Positions 8,832-15,787 of a stretch of DNA of 64,000 nucleotides are shown here, piece by piece. The notes below the pieces were generated by a model that was not told the origin of the DNA, made no database searches, and saw only the letters and a list, made by a program, of their open reading frames with translations. The stretch lies in contig NZ_JAVIFU010000021.1 in assembly GCF_031157315.1 (NCBI RefSeq), forward strand, positions 1-64,000, given 5' to 3'. Every line of letters begins with the position of its first letter. The first letter of the stretch is position 1. The translations under genes and the position numbers were made by a program. This stretch comes from Paenibacillus sp. LHD-38. Lineage in GTDB: Bacteria; Bacillota; Bacilli; Paenibacillales; Paenibacillaceae.

Positions 8832-10124
8832 ATGAATAAAAAGCTTAGTTACCTTCGACTGTTACTGATTGCAACGCTTGTTGTTACGATCGTTGGATGC
8901 AGCTCAAACAACACGAACACACAGAGCGGTACAAGTGGTAACGAAAAGGTTGTTTTGGAATATTACACATGGACAGATGAAGAAGAATATATGCAAAAGG
9001 TCGTTGAAGCCTTTAATGCCCAAAATGGTGACATCGAGGTGCAATTAAACACCATTAGCAATAATTCAAATGAGTATAATACCAAGATTATGACTAATCT
9101 CTCAGGCGGCTCCAAAATGGATGTTTATAGTATTAACGGGACAAGCAGCCTAGGCTTGTACTCATCGAAAAATCAAGTTCTAGATATTACGGATCGAATT
9201 AAAGAGGCGAATTTAGACGTAGGCGCATATGGGCCTAGTTTTCAAGATATTACCGAGGTACTGACAGAAGGCAAATATTTCGCGCTTCCTTATCGTACTT
9301 CTCAGTACGCATTGTTCTACAACAAATCTATTTTTGATCGTGAAGGCATTCCCTATCCTACACAAATGACTTGGGAGAAGTATGCAGAGTTAGCGAAGAG
9401 TCTGACCAAAGGAGAAGGATCTGACAAACAATGGGGTGGTTACTATGCAGATTGGATTACTGCACCGCTTGGCGCCCTTCAAGCAGGAACAACGGTTTTA
9501 GATGATCATTTAGATGAGGTTGCCAACTGGCTGGATTATTTAGACCGCATCTACTATCAGGATCAATCCCATATGAGCTATAAACAAATGAAATCCCAAA
9601 GCACGGACTGGATTAAACAATTTGAAAATGGAAATGTCGCTATGCTCGTCAACGGCGAATGGACCATCAATATGCTTAAGGCTGATATTGCAGACGGTAA
9701 GACCGACATCGAATTTGATATGGCTCCGCTTCCATTGCCAGAAGGAACCAAGGAGTCCATTACGGTCGGCGGAGTAAGCACTTTTATCGGCATTAATCCG
9801 GCAAGCGATAACATTGATGCTGCGTTCAAATTCATTCAATTTGTATCAGGTGAAAAAGGCGAATCTATCATTGCCGAATCCAGTGTCCTGCCGGCATACG
9901 CCAGCGACAAAACAAAAGAATCATTCCTTAATGCAACCGGGATCCAAGGCAGCAGCTACTTCTTCGAAGCCAACACGGTTGTCGAAAACCAACCCATTGC
10001 ACAAATTGATGAGATTAATCGCGTATATGGCGAGCAGCGAGATCTATTCTTGTTCCAAGAACAGGATTCTGCAAAGGCCATCCAAAACTTCTTAGAGCAG
10101 CGTCAATCCGTTCTTAATCCGTAA
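8832..10124 (+). CDS. ABC transporter sugar-binding lipoprotein, 430 aa
   Basis: Family-1 extracellular solute-binding protein. A lipoprotein signal is clear: KK near the N terminus, a hydrophobic core and the lipobox VGC with lipidated Cys at about residue 23, then a Ser/Asn-rich linker. The mature part carries family features such as YYTWTDEEEY, FALPYRTSQYALFYNKSIFD and GEWTINML. It sits on the outer face of the membrane and delivers sugar to the two permeases downstream. The start is preceded by GGAGGGG. First gene of an operon with the permeases and GH5; a stem-loop after its stop may keep its transcript more abundant than the permease part. Confidence 0.92.
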   Translation: MNKKLSYLRLLLIATLVVTIVGCSSNNTNTQSGTSGNEKVVLEYYTWTDEEEYMQKVVEAFNAQNGDIEVQLNTISNNSNEYNTKIMTNLSGGSKMDVYSINGTSSLGLYSSKNQVLDITDRIKEANLDVGAYGPSFQDITEVLTEGKYFALPYRTSQYALFYNKSIFDREGIPYPTQMTWEKYAELAKSLTKGEGSDKQWGGYYADWITAPLGALQAGTTVLDDHLDEVANWLDYLDRIYYQDQSHMSYKQMKSQSTDWIKQFENGNVAMLVNGEWTINMLKADIADGKTDIEFDMAPLPLPEGTKESITVGGVSTFIGINPASDNIDAAFKFIQFVSGEKGESIIAESSVLPAYASDKTKESFLNATGIQGSSYFFEANTVVENQPIAQIDEINRVYGEQRDLFLFQEQDSAKAIQNFLEQRQSVLNP

Positions 10125-10140
10125 TGATCGCTAAGCAATC

Positions 10141-10165
10141 GGCTTCCGCTTTTACGACGGAAGCC
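10141..10165 (+). promoter_or_regulatory. Intercistronic stem-loop after the binding-protein gene
   Basis: GGCTTCCG and CGGAAGCC pair around a 9-nt loop. Only a weak T-rich stretch follows, so it is more likely an attenuator or mRNA-stabilising 3' end than a full terminator. Such structures commonly raise binding-protein output over the permeases in ABC operons. Confidence 0.6.
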
Positions 10166-10211
10166 GCTCTTGTATTCATCGCTTCATACATTCTATAAGG
10201 AGGTTGATCTG

Positions 10212-11102
10212 ATGACGAGCAAACGTCTGCTTCACTACAAATCATACATGACAGGGACGTTTTTCATTCTTCCGGCCTTCGTCTTATTTGCAGTATTTAT
10301 TTTTATTCCATTAATTTATGGACTTGCCATGAGCTTTACCGATTATGGCGGTTTTAATATGAAACCCCATTTTATCGGCTTTGACAATTATGCCAAGCTG
10401 CTGCAGGACGAATATTTTCGTATTTCACTCAAAAACAATTTTATTTATACGCTGTTATTTGTCCCTTTAACGATGCTGTTCGCCCTGCTTTCAGCCATTG
10501 CCTTAAACCATATCCTGCATCTTCGTAAATATTTGCGTATGGCCTTTTACTTTCCGCAAATTACGTCTATGGTATCCGTTGCCATTGTTTGGGGACTTTT
10601 GTTTAACCCGTTATCCGGGCCTATTAATCATATTTTAGAAGCCATGGGTATATCACATCCGCCTGAATGGTTAATGTCCTCTCAGTGGGCGCTGATGGCC
10701 ATCATACTCGTAGCTGTTTGGAAAAGCTTTGGTTATTACATGATCATATTGCTCGCAGGCATTCAAGGTATTCCTGAGCATTTATATGAATCTGCTAGGC
10801 TGGACGGTGCAGGCAAACTTCAACAGTTTTTATACATTACCCTGCCGAGTCTTTCGCCAACGCTATTTATGGTATTGGTCTTGACCATTATTAACTCCTT
10901 CCAGGTGTTTGATTTAGTATCCGTGATGACAAACGGCGGGCCTGGCCGTTCGACCAATGTAATCGTCTTTAGAATTTACCAGGAAGCCTTTATTAACTAT
11001 CGAATGGGATACGCTGCAGCGATGTCTACCGTACTTTTCCTTATTATTATGGTGATATCATTAGTTCAATTTAAACTGGAGAAAAAATGGGTGACTTACT
11101 AA
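10212..11102 (+). CDS. ABC sugar permease, MalF/UgpA type, 296 aa
   Basis: Inner-membrane permease subunit of a carbohydrate ABC importer. Six membrane spans are apparent, with the first near residues 15-35 and the binding-protein-dependent transport signature around ESARLDGAGKLQQFLYITLP, the EAA loop that contacts the ATPase. ATG 10212 was preferred over the longer frame from 10170 because AAGGAGG lies 7-8 nt upstream and the extra residues look unrelated to the family. Second gene of the operon; no ATPase gene follows, so an ATPase shared with other systems (MsmX type) is inferred. Confidence 0.92.
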   Translation: MTSKRLLHYKSYMTGTFFILPAFVLFAVFIFIPLIYGLAMSFTDYGGFNMKPHFIGFDNYAKLLQDEYFRISLKNNFIYTLLFVPLTMLFALLSAIALNHILHLRKYLRMAFYFPQITSMVSVAIVWGLLFNPLSGPINHILEAMGISHPPEWLMSSQWALMAIILVAVWKSFGYYMIILLAGIQGIPEHLYESARLDGAGKLQQFLYITLPSLSPTLFMVLVLTIINSFQVFDLVSVMTNGGPGRSTNVIVFRIYQEAFINYRMGYAAAMSTVLFLIIMVISLVQFKLEKKWVTY

Positions 11103-11123
11103 GAAGGGAGAGAGATACCAATA

Positions 11124-11963
11124 ATGCATATCGCTAAATCGAAAACGGACAAACTCGCATACTATCTTTTGCTGATTGTTTTAATTGCCTTTTCGATCGC
11201 AACTCTTTTTCCGTTCTTATGGATGATTTCTACTTCCCTTCGAACGGATGTGGATCTATTCAAAAATCCGATGAATTGGATTCCAAAAACATTATATCTA
11301 GACAACTACAAAGAGGTATGGACAATCATTCCTTTTGCTAAATATTTCTTAAATACAATCATGCTGTCAGCTGTCATCACCGTTTTACAAGTAATGATTT
11401 GCTCTATGGCTGCCTATGCCTTCGCAAAGCTAAAAGTGCCCTTCAAAAACACGGTCTTTATATTATTTATGGCTAATTTAATGATGCCTTGGCACTCCAT
11501 CATGGTGCCGCAATTTTCAGTGATCAGCAGCTTAGGCTTATATAACACGCACAGCGGCTATATATTAATTCAATTGTTCAGCGGCTTTGGCGTTTTCCTC
11601 ATGCGCCAATTTTTTATGAGCCTGCCTCATGAACTGAGCGAAGCCGCCCGAGTGGATGGCTTTAACGAATGGAAAATATTTTGGCGAATCATTATGCCAT
11701 TATCGGCGGCAAGCCTGTCTACGTTCGCCATATTTACTTTTACATTTATGTGGAATGACTATTTGGCACCCATGATTTACCTTAATGACGATGCATTAAA
11801 GACGCTCCAGTTAGGCTTAAAAGCGTTCCAAACCGAGCATACGATGGACTATGGTTTGCTGATGGCGGGAACCGTGCTTGCTACCGTTCCGATGGTCATT
11901 GTTTTTCTTATCGGTGAAAGATTCTTTATTCAAGGCATTGCAACAACAGGGATGAAAAACTAG
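11124..11963 (+). CDS. ABC sugar permease, MalG/UgpE type, 279 aa
   Basis: Second membrane subunit of the importer. It has the MalG-type start (LFPFLWMISTSLRTD), about six spans, and the EAA loop ELSEAARVDGFNEWKIFWRI that docks to the ATPase. It starts 21 bp after the MalF-type permease behind a GAAGGGAG site, so it is cotranscribed, and would form the translocation pore with it. Length is typical. No abnormality seen. Confidence 0.92.
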   Translation: MHIAKSKTDKLAYYLLLIVLIAFSIATLFPFLWMISTSLRTDVDLFKNPMNWIPKTLYLDNYKEVWTIIPFAKYFLNTIMLSAVITVLQVMICSMAAYAFAKLKVPFKNTVFILFMANLMMPWHSIMVPQFSVISSLGLYNTHSGYILIQLFSGFGVFLMRQFFMSLPHELSEAARVDGFNEWKIFWRIIMPLSAASLSTFAIFTFTFMWNDYLAPMIYLNDDALKTLQLGLKAFQTEHTMDYGLLMAGTVLATVPMVIVFLIGERFFIQGIATTGMKN

Positions 11964-11985
11964 CAAAAGAAAAGAGGACTCAGTT

Positions 11986-13332
11986 ATGACCCTTCATTTG
12001 GATAAATTCGTACAAGTCAGCGGTGAAGATTTTAAAGTTAACGGTGAAAAAATTGTATTTCGAGGGTTCGGTTTAGGTTCTTGGATGAACCTTGAGCATT
12101 TTATGATCGGTTTGCCCGGCACGGACACCATGATTAAAAATGCATTTGCTGAAGTTTATGGCGAGGAACGCAGTCATGCCTTCTTTGACCGGTTCTTATT
12201 AGAATTCGTAGATGAGAAAGATTTTGAGTTTTTGAAAAAAATAGGCGTAAACTCTTTGCGTATTCCGTTCAACTATAAATACTTTATTGATGATCAGCAT
12301 CCAAATCATTATAAAAACGAAGGCTTTGCGTATCTTGATCATATCGTTGCTTTATGCGAAAAATACGAGATCTATGCCATCTTAGACCTCCACTCCGTTC
12401 CGGGCGGACAAAATCCAGATTGGCATTGCGATACCAATTCAGGTCTTCCTTTATTTTGGGAATACGGCGCTTTACGCGACAGCGTCATTGGACTCTGGGG
12501 CCATATCGCTCACTATTACAAAGATCAGCCCTGGATTGCGGCCTACGATATTGTCAATGAACCATCGATGGTTACGAATGCCAATGTATTCAATGAGTTT
12601 TACGATAAAGTAATTACGGAAATTCGTAAGTATGACCAACATCACATTATTTTCATTGAAGGCAACAAATTTACAACCGATTTTACGATGATTGATCCGA
12701 TTGATGATCCGCAAGTCGCTTACGAGTTTCATTTCTATCCATTTGTCGATGAGCCGGCTGTATTAACCCCCGAGATGGATCGCGCAAGGCGCATAGAAAT
12801 ATTTAAAGACGCCTTCGAGCAACTAGTTAGCATTCGCGAAAAATATAAGCGTCCGCTTTGGTGCGGCGAGCTTGGCTTGGTGTTTGAGAAAGAACAAATT
12901 GATTTTCAAATGACGATCATAGAAGATATGCTGGATCTATGTGAGGCAAATGATGTCTCTTGGGCTTTATGGACCTATAAGGATGCTGCAACGATGGGCA
13001 TTGTCTATCCTCGGGAAGAAACGCCTTGGCGCCAATTAACCGAAGAGATAAAACAAGTATGGAATCAGCATAAGGAGCAGGAGAAGGGCGAAGCATTAGT
13101 GGATTACATGGCTGAAACCTATTTCAAGCCTATTTCCATTGAACAGCGTTATCCTTTGCAATTCCGAATGAGAACGATTATGCAGGTCATTTGCGTGGAG
13201 CAGATATTAAAGCCATACCTGCAAAAACGAACGTGGGAAGAAATCTATGAGCTCCCGGAATCCTTCCACTGGGATCAATGCGAGCATTGGAGCGAGCTTG
13301 CCGATTTAATTGTTAAGTATACAAAAGCTTAG
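11986..13332 (+). CDS. Glycoside hydrolase family 5 enzyme, 448 aa, cytoplasmic
   Basis: GH5 (clan GH-A) beta-glycosidase fold. The acid/base Glu is E192 in DIVNEPS and the nucleophile E295 in WCGELGL. Other signature pieces are LRIPFNYK, LDLHSVPGGQN and YEFHFY. The opening part (FRGFGLGSWMNLEH, SVPGGQ) resembles the exo-1,3-beta-glucanase / beta-glucosidase branch of GH5. No signal peptide, so it should act inside the cell on imported oligosaccharides. The last 90 residues extend beyond the minimal barrel and I cannot assign them. It is the last gene of the operon, 22 bp after the MalG-type permease, and is followed by a strong terminator. The likely cargo is therefore a beta-glucan- or mannan-derived oligosaccharide. 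Confidence 0.88.
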   Translation: MTLHLDKFVQVSGEDFKVNGEKIVFRGFGLGSWMNLEHFMIGLPGTDTMIKNAFAEVYGEERSHAFFDRFLLEFVDEKDFEFLKKIGVNSLRIPFNYKYFIDDQHPNHYKNEGFAYLDHIVALCEKYEIYAILDLHSVPGGQNPDWHCDTNSGLPLFWEYGALRDSVIGLWGHIAHYYKDQPWIAAYDIVNEPSMVTNANVFNEFYDKVITEIRKYDQHHIIFIEGNKFTTDFTMIDPIDDPQVAYEFHFYPFVDEPAVLTPEMDRARRIEIFKDAFEQLVSIREKYKRPLWCGELGLVFEKEQIDFQMTIIEDMLDLCEANDVSWALWTYKDAATMGIVYPREETPWRQLTEEIKQVWNQHKEQEKGEALVDYMAETYFKPISIEQRYPLQFRMRTIMQVICVEQILKPYLQKRTWEEIYELPESFHWDQCEHWSELADLIVKYTKA

Positions 13333-13342
13333 ACGAATAAAA

Positions 13343-13384
13343 AACAAACAGACCGCAGCAGCTCGCTGCGGTCTGTTTGTTTTT
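13343..13384 (+). terminator. Strong intrinsic terminator of the GH5 operon
   Basis: A long stem (AAACAAACAGACCGCAGC paired with GCTGCGGTCTGTTTGTTT) with a short loop, followed by T residues, 10 bp after the GH5 stop. A-tracts on the other side make it potentially bidirectional. Confidence 0.92.
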
Positions 13385-13690
13385 ACTTAGGACCCCGTTG
13401 CTGCTGTTCCCAGCATTTAATATGCAAGCGTATTTTTGTTTCCAATCTTGTTCGTCAATAATTTAGCAGGGAATTCCATCACTCTTTTTCCAACATAAAG
13501 TTACAACACATTACTACATCAAGATCCCGATTTTTGTTTTAAATACTTCCAAACCCTCCAAGCTATTAGCGGTCTGCGCGTCAATGTTAATCGTTCGTGA
13601 AACATCTGAAAGTCAACAAAACTAAGAGGTTTCCGCCTATTGTCTGTCACTTTTAGAAAGCCGGCAGCCCTGTTTAAAGGTCGACATCCG
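13385..13690. other. Intergenic stretch with no supported gene
   Basis: About 300 bp of AT-rich DNA with no open frame having a convincing ribosome binding site on either strand. It leads into the palindrome and promoter of the tandem small genes, so it may hold upstream regulatory sequence. Confidence 0.5.
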
Positions 13691-13706
13691 GACAAAAATT
13701 TTTGTC
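13691..13706. promoter_or_regulatory. Perfect 16-bp palindrome, candidate operator
   Basis: GACAAAAATTTTTGTC is identical to its own reverse complement. It lies 54 bp upstream of an extended -10 box and about 100 bp upstream of the first of two tandem 93-aa genes. The spacing fits a dimeric regulator binding upstream of the promoter. The binding protein is unknown. Confidence 0.5.
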
Positions 13707-13759
13707 TAAATATTTTTATGTACTTGGTTTACAACTCGACAGTAATTCTATTATATGCT

Positions 13760-13768
13760 TGCTATAAT
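13760..13768 (+). promoter_or_regulatory. Extended -10 promoter of the tandem small genes
   Basis: TGC-TATAAT is an exact extended -10 element for the vegetative sigma factor. No good -35 hexamer is seen at 16-18 bp, as is common for extended -10 promoters. It lies about 40 bp before the ATG at 13808. Confidence 0.65.
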
Positions 13769-13807
13769 CTAGTTAACTCTTAATACTAGGTTGGGGGGAA
13801 TAGTAGA

Positions 13808-14089
13808 ATGGAAGCTATTTTATTGTTCATCTGGAATCTTATGATGGTAGTCAAACGGAGTACTGAAACTCAGAAAGATAAAGGTAAACCCGCATGTCTA
13901 GGCAGAGTCTATTCGTTTGAAGCGTACTTGATTAAGAAGCAATCGGTAGCCGTCTTGCCTGATAGGCAAAAGGATATTGAGCCACTGCAGTCAAGCAACC
14001 CCATACAGAAAAGCCCACCCCGCACCACGCGTACCGATTGGCAGATTTGGTGCGAGAATAATAGAATGCTATTCCAGAACTCCGCTTAA
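13808..14089 (+). CDS. Small protein of unknown function, 93 aa, tandem paralog A
   Basis: Family not recognised. The N terminus is hydrophobic (ILLFIWNLMMVV, residues 4-15) and followed by basic residues, suggesting a membrane anchor or non-classical leader. The middle is polar and Pro-rich, and the end is Trp-rich (DWQIWCENNRMLF). It is the same length as the next gene and shares with it the hydrophobic start, a central KQS...LP segment and the C-terminal W-x-I-W-C-x-N-x-R-x-L-F signature. The gene has a TTGGGGGG ribosome binding site and an extended -10 promoter. The similarity continues at DNA level, so this is a tandem duplication. The single conserved Cys may matter for function. Confidence 0.7.
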   Translation: MEAILLFIWNLMMVVKRSTETQKDKGKPACLGRVYSFEAYLIKKQSVAVLPDRQKDIEPLQSSNPIQKSPPRTTRTDWQIWCENNRMLFQNSA

Positions 14090-14203
14090 CGATATAGGTA
14101 CGGGTTAGGACGCCCTCAAGGCCACAAACATAACAGGACATAGACTGTGAAAGGTTGTAGGTGTAACGTGGTTGGCCAATTAAAAACTGGGGGGAATGAA
14201 GAT

Positions 14204-14485
14204 ATGAAAACAATTTTCTTCTTTTTCTTGAATCTTATAATGGGAATCAGAATGGCCACTATCAAACTATTTGATAAGGATACAACATTTGTTTTATTCT
14301 ATTCGATTCTAGCCTCTATGTTTGGGAAACAATCGTTAGCTGCAGCCCTGCCGAACGGGCAAAGGCAACCTTACAATAAGTTCCAACCATCCATCTTTTA
14401 TCAGAAAGACCAGCAAAATCACCCGCGCTCCGAATGGCGGATTTGGTGCGGGAACGATAGAATCTTATTCCTGAGTTCCGCTTGA
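14204..14485 (+). CDS. Small protein of unknown function, 93 aa, tandem paralog B
   Basis: Paralog of the preceding gene, also exactly 93 aa when started at ATG 14204. That start follows CTGGGGGGAATGAAGAT, which resembles the leader of paralog A. The N terminus is strongly hydrophobic (IFFFFLNLIMGI), then come a second apolar stretch (FVLFYSILASMF), KQSLAAALP, and a C-terminal EWRIWCGNDRILF. The longer frame from 14147 is rejected because it lacks a ribosome binding site. Conservation is best at the two ends, with divergence in between, which suggests both copies are under selection. Possible roles such as a peptide signal precursor or a small membrane regulator are speculation. Confidence 0.7.
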   Translation: MKTIFFFFLNLIMGIRMATIKLFDKDTTFVLFYSILASMFGKQSLAAALPNGQRQPYNKFQPSIFYQKDQQNHPRSEWRIWCGNDRILFLSSA

Positions 14486-14523
14486 GGAGCTAATCTTAGC
14501 GTAACTTCTTTCAAAAGAGTTGG

Positions 14524-14549
14524 AAGGTCACCCCCATTCGGGAGACCTT
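14524..14549 (-). terminator. Possible terminator of the SRPBCC gene
   Basis: AAGGTC/GACCTT with an inner CCC/GGG stem lies about 25 bp downstream of the stop. The following minus-strand sequence is only moderately T-rich. Confidence 0.4.
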
Positions 14550-14571
14550 TAGTCGAACGGATTTCCTACTT

Positions 14572-15033
14572 TCAAAAGCCGGTTTTGGCTTCTGCTTCAG
14601 CAACCTCTTTTACTTTCTCCAGAAATTTAATAACGACCTTTTCATTAGCAAAGATCATAAACAGCTTCACATACCACTTCAACGCTTTATTGGTTGCTGT
14701 GTATCTTAGCTTTGTTTTCTGATCATTAATCCGATGCAATTCATATAAAGCCGTGATTTCAAAGCAGTTAGCCAGCGTGAAACCAATCTTCACTTTCTTA
14801 TCGTTCAAGTGATTTGAATATTCAAGCGTATGGACATCATATTCCTCAATGCGTTTGCCTTCTTTATACTTTTGACGGTAGATACTGCCGACAACTTCTT
14901 TCGTTATGGTGACAGGTTTATTCTCCACCACTTGAGGCATAATCTTTTGCATCTGTTCTAACGAACCATCTAGATACGACCATACATGTTCAATTGGTGC
15001 GTTTATTTCAATTTCTCTAGACCATTGCTTCAA
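14572..15033 (-). CDS. SRPBCC (START-like) family protein, 153 aa
   Basis: A small helix-grip-fold protein of the polyketide cyclase / START superfamily, which binds hydrophobic ligands in a cavity. The opening EIEINAPIEHVWSYLDG is the classic first strand and helix of the family, and the C-terminal long helix (KWYVKLFMIFANEKVVIKFLEKVKEVAEAEA) is present. The start was set at TTG 15033 because GGGGG lies 8 nt upstream; the frame extends to 15129 but the extra residues do not match the fold. Ligand and role are unknown. It is monocistronic, next to IS debris. Confidence 0.75.
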   Translation of the reverse strand: MKQWSREIEINAPIEHVWSYLDGSLEQMQKIMPQVVENKPVTITKEVVGSIYRQKYKEGKRIEEYDVHTLEYSNHLNDKKVKIGFTLANCFEITALYELHRINDQKTKLRYTATNKALKWYVKLFMIFANEKVVIKFLEKVKEVAEAEAKTGF

Positions 15034-15171
15034 TATCTTTACCCCCTTTTTAAAGTCCCGTAAATCTATTCTACATGATTGATGAAAAATTGTAGACCAG
15101 AATGTTATATCAAACCTACGCTTTACCACAACTTACAGCAGTACAGCATTCCGTATTATCTTAAGTGCTAA

Positions 15172-15367
15172 ACTTGACTATTGCAGATTTAACCTTCCGG
15201 CCTTAAAAAGGGACAGACGGGTGGTACCATTGGTTTACAGCGGTTATGAGGGCATCTTTAGTTCCCGCAAAATGTCGAATAACGGCTTCTTTTGCAGAGC
15301 TTGTTCATAGACATACAGAAGTAATTGACCTTTGTGCTCGTAGCGAATCCGTCCCACGACATCACCT
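15172..15367 (-). mobile_element. Truncated IS remnant: 3' end of the element at 26812-27852
   Basis: About 196 bp match the left end of the IS at 26812 almost base for base. I counted three differences. The match covers the terminal repeat (CTTGACTATTGCA) and the last 60 or so codons of the transposase, then stops abruptly after CATCACCT. What follows is unrelated and leads into a CAP-domain gene fragment, so an insertion followed by deletion probably destroyed that gene. Confidence 0.85.
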
Positions 15368-15442
15368 TTTGTGTCAGTTCACACTGGGCTCTTTTGAGTA
15401 CCGGATTTTCTCCATCCATAAGATATAAGTTATATACTGAAA

Positions 15443-15628
15443 ATGTCATTACGCTCCCTCGGTATGAATAGTGAATTATCAAAAATGGCTATGGTCAAAG
15501 CACAGGATATGTACAACAACAATTACTTTGATCATAATTCTCCATCTTACGGATCTTCGTTCGATATGATGAAGAAGTTCGGAATCGTTTACAGTTCAGC
15601 CGGAGAAAATATCGCAAAACCGAAATAA
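15443..15628 (+). pseudogene. CAP-domain (YkwD-like) protein fragment
   Basis: The 61-residue translation contains KAQDMYNNNYFDHNSPSYGS, FDMMKKFGI and SSAGENIA. These are hallmark parts of the CAP/SCP superfamily as found in Bacillus YkwD-type secreted proteins. Signal peptide, N-terminal part and the rest of the CAP domain are missing, and there is no ribosome binding site, so this is a relic. A terminator follows immediately. The break lies next to the IS remnant. Confidence 0.75.
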
Positions 15629-15668
15629 GCCCTGGTACCTTAACGTTATAAGGCACGCAGGGCTTATT
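15624..15668. terminator. Intrinsic terminator after the CAP-domain fragment
   Basis: AATAAGCCCTG and CAGGGCTTATT pair perfectly, with an inner CCTT/AAGG helix. It overlaps the stop of the relic and ends in TT-rich sequence. Confidence 0.75.
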
Positions 15669-15787
15669 CAATATATAAGAATTTATATGTTTTCACATAT
15701 AAATGTGCTTATATATCTCCGCGAAACGACTGCTTTTGCCACAGAGGACGGCGACAGCCGTTTACGCTTGTATGTGTGGCTAAGATG

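Noticed and set aside
13808..14485. Tandem small proteins as AgrD-type cyclic peptide precursors or lasso peptides
   Set aside because: Too long for AgrD, no conserved AgrD tail, no adjacent agrB, ATP-grasp or transglutaminase-like processing gene; left as unknown.
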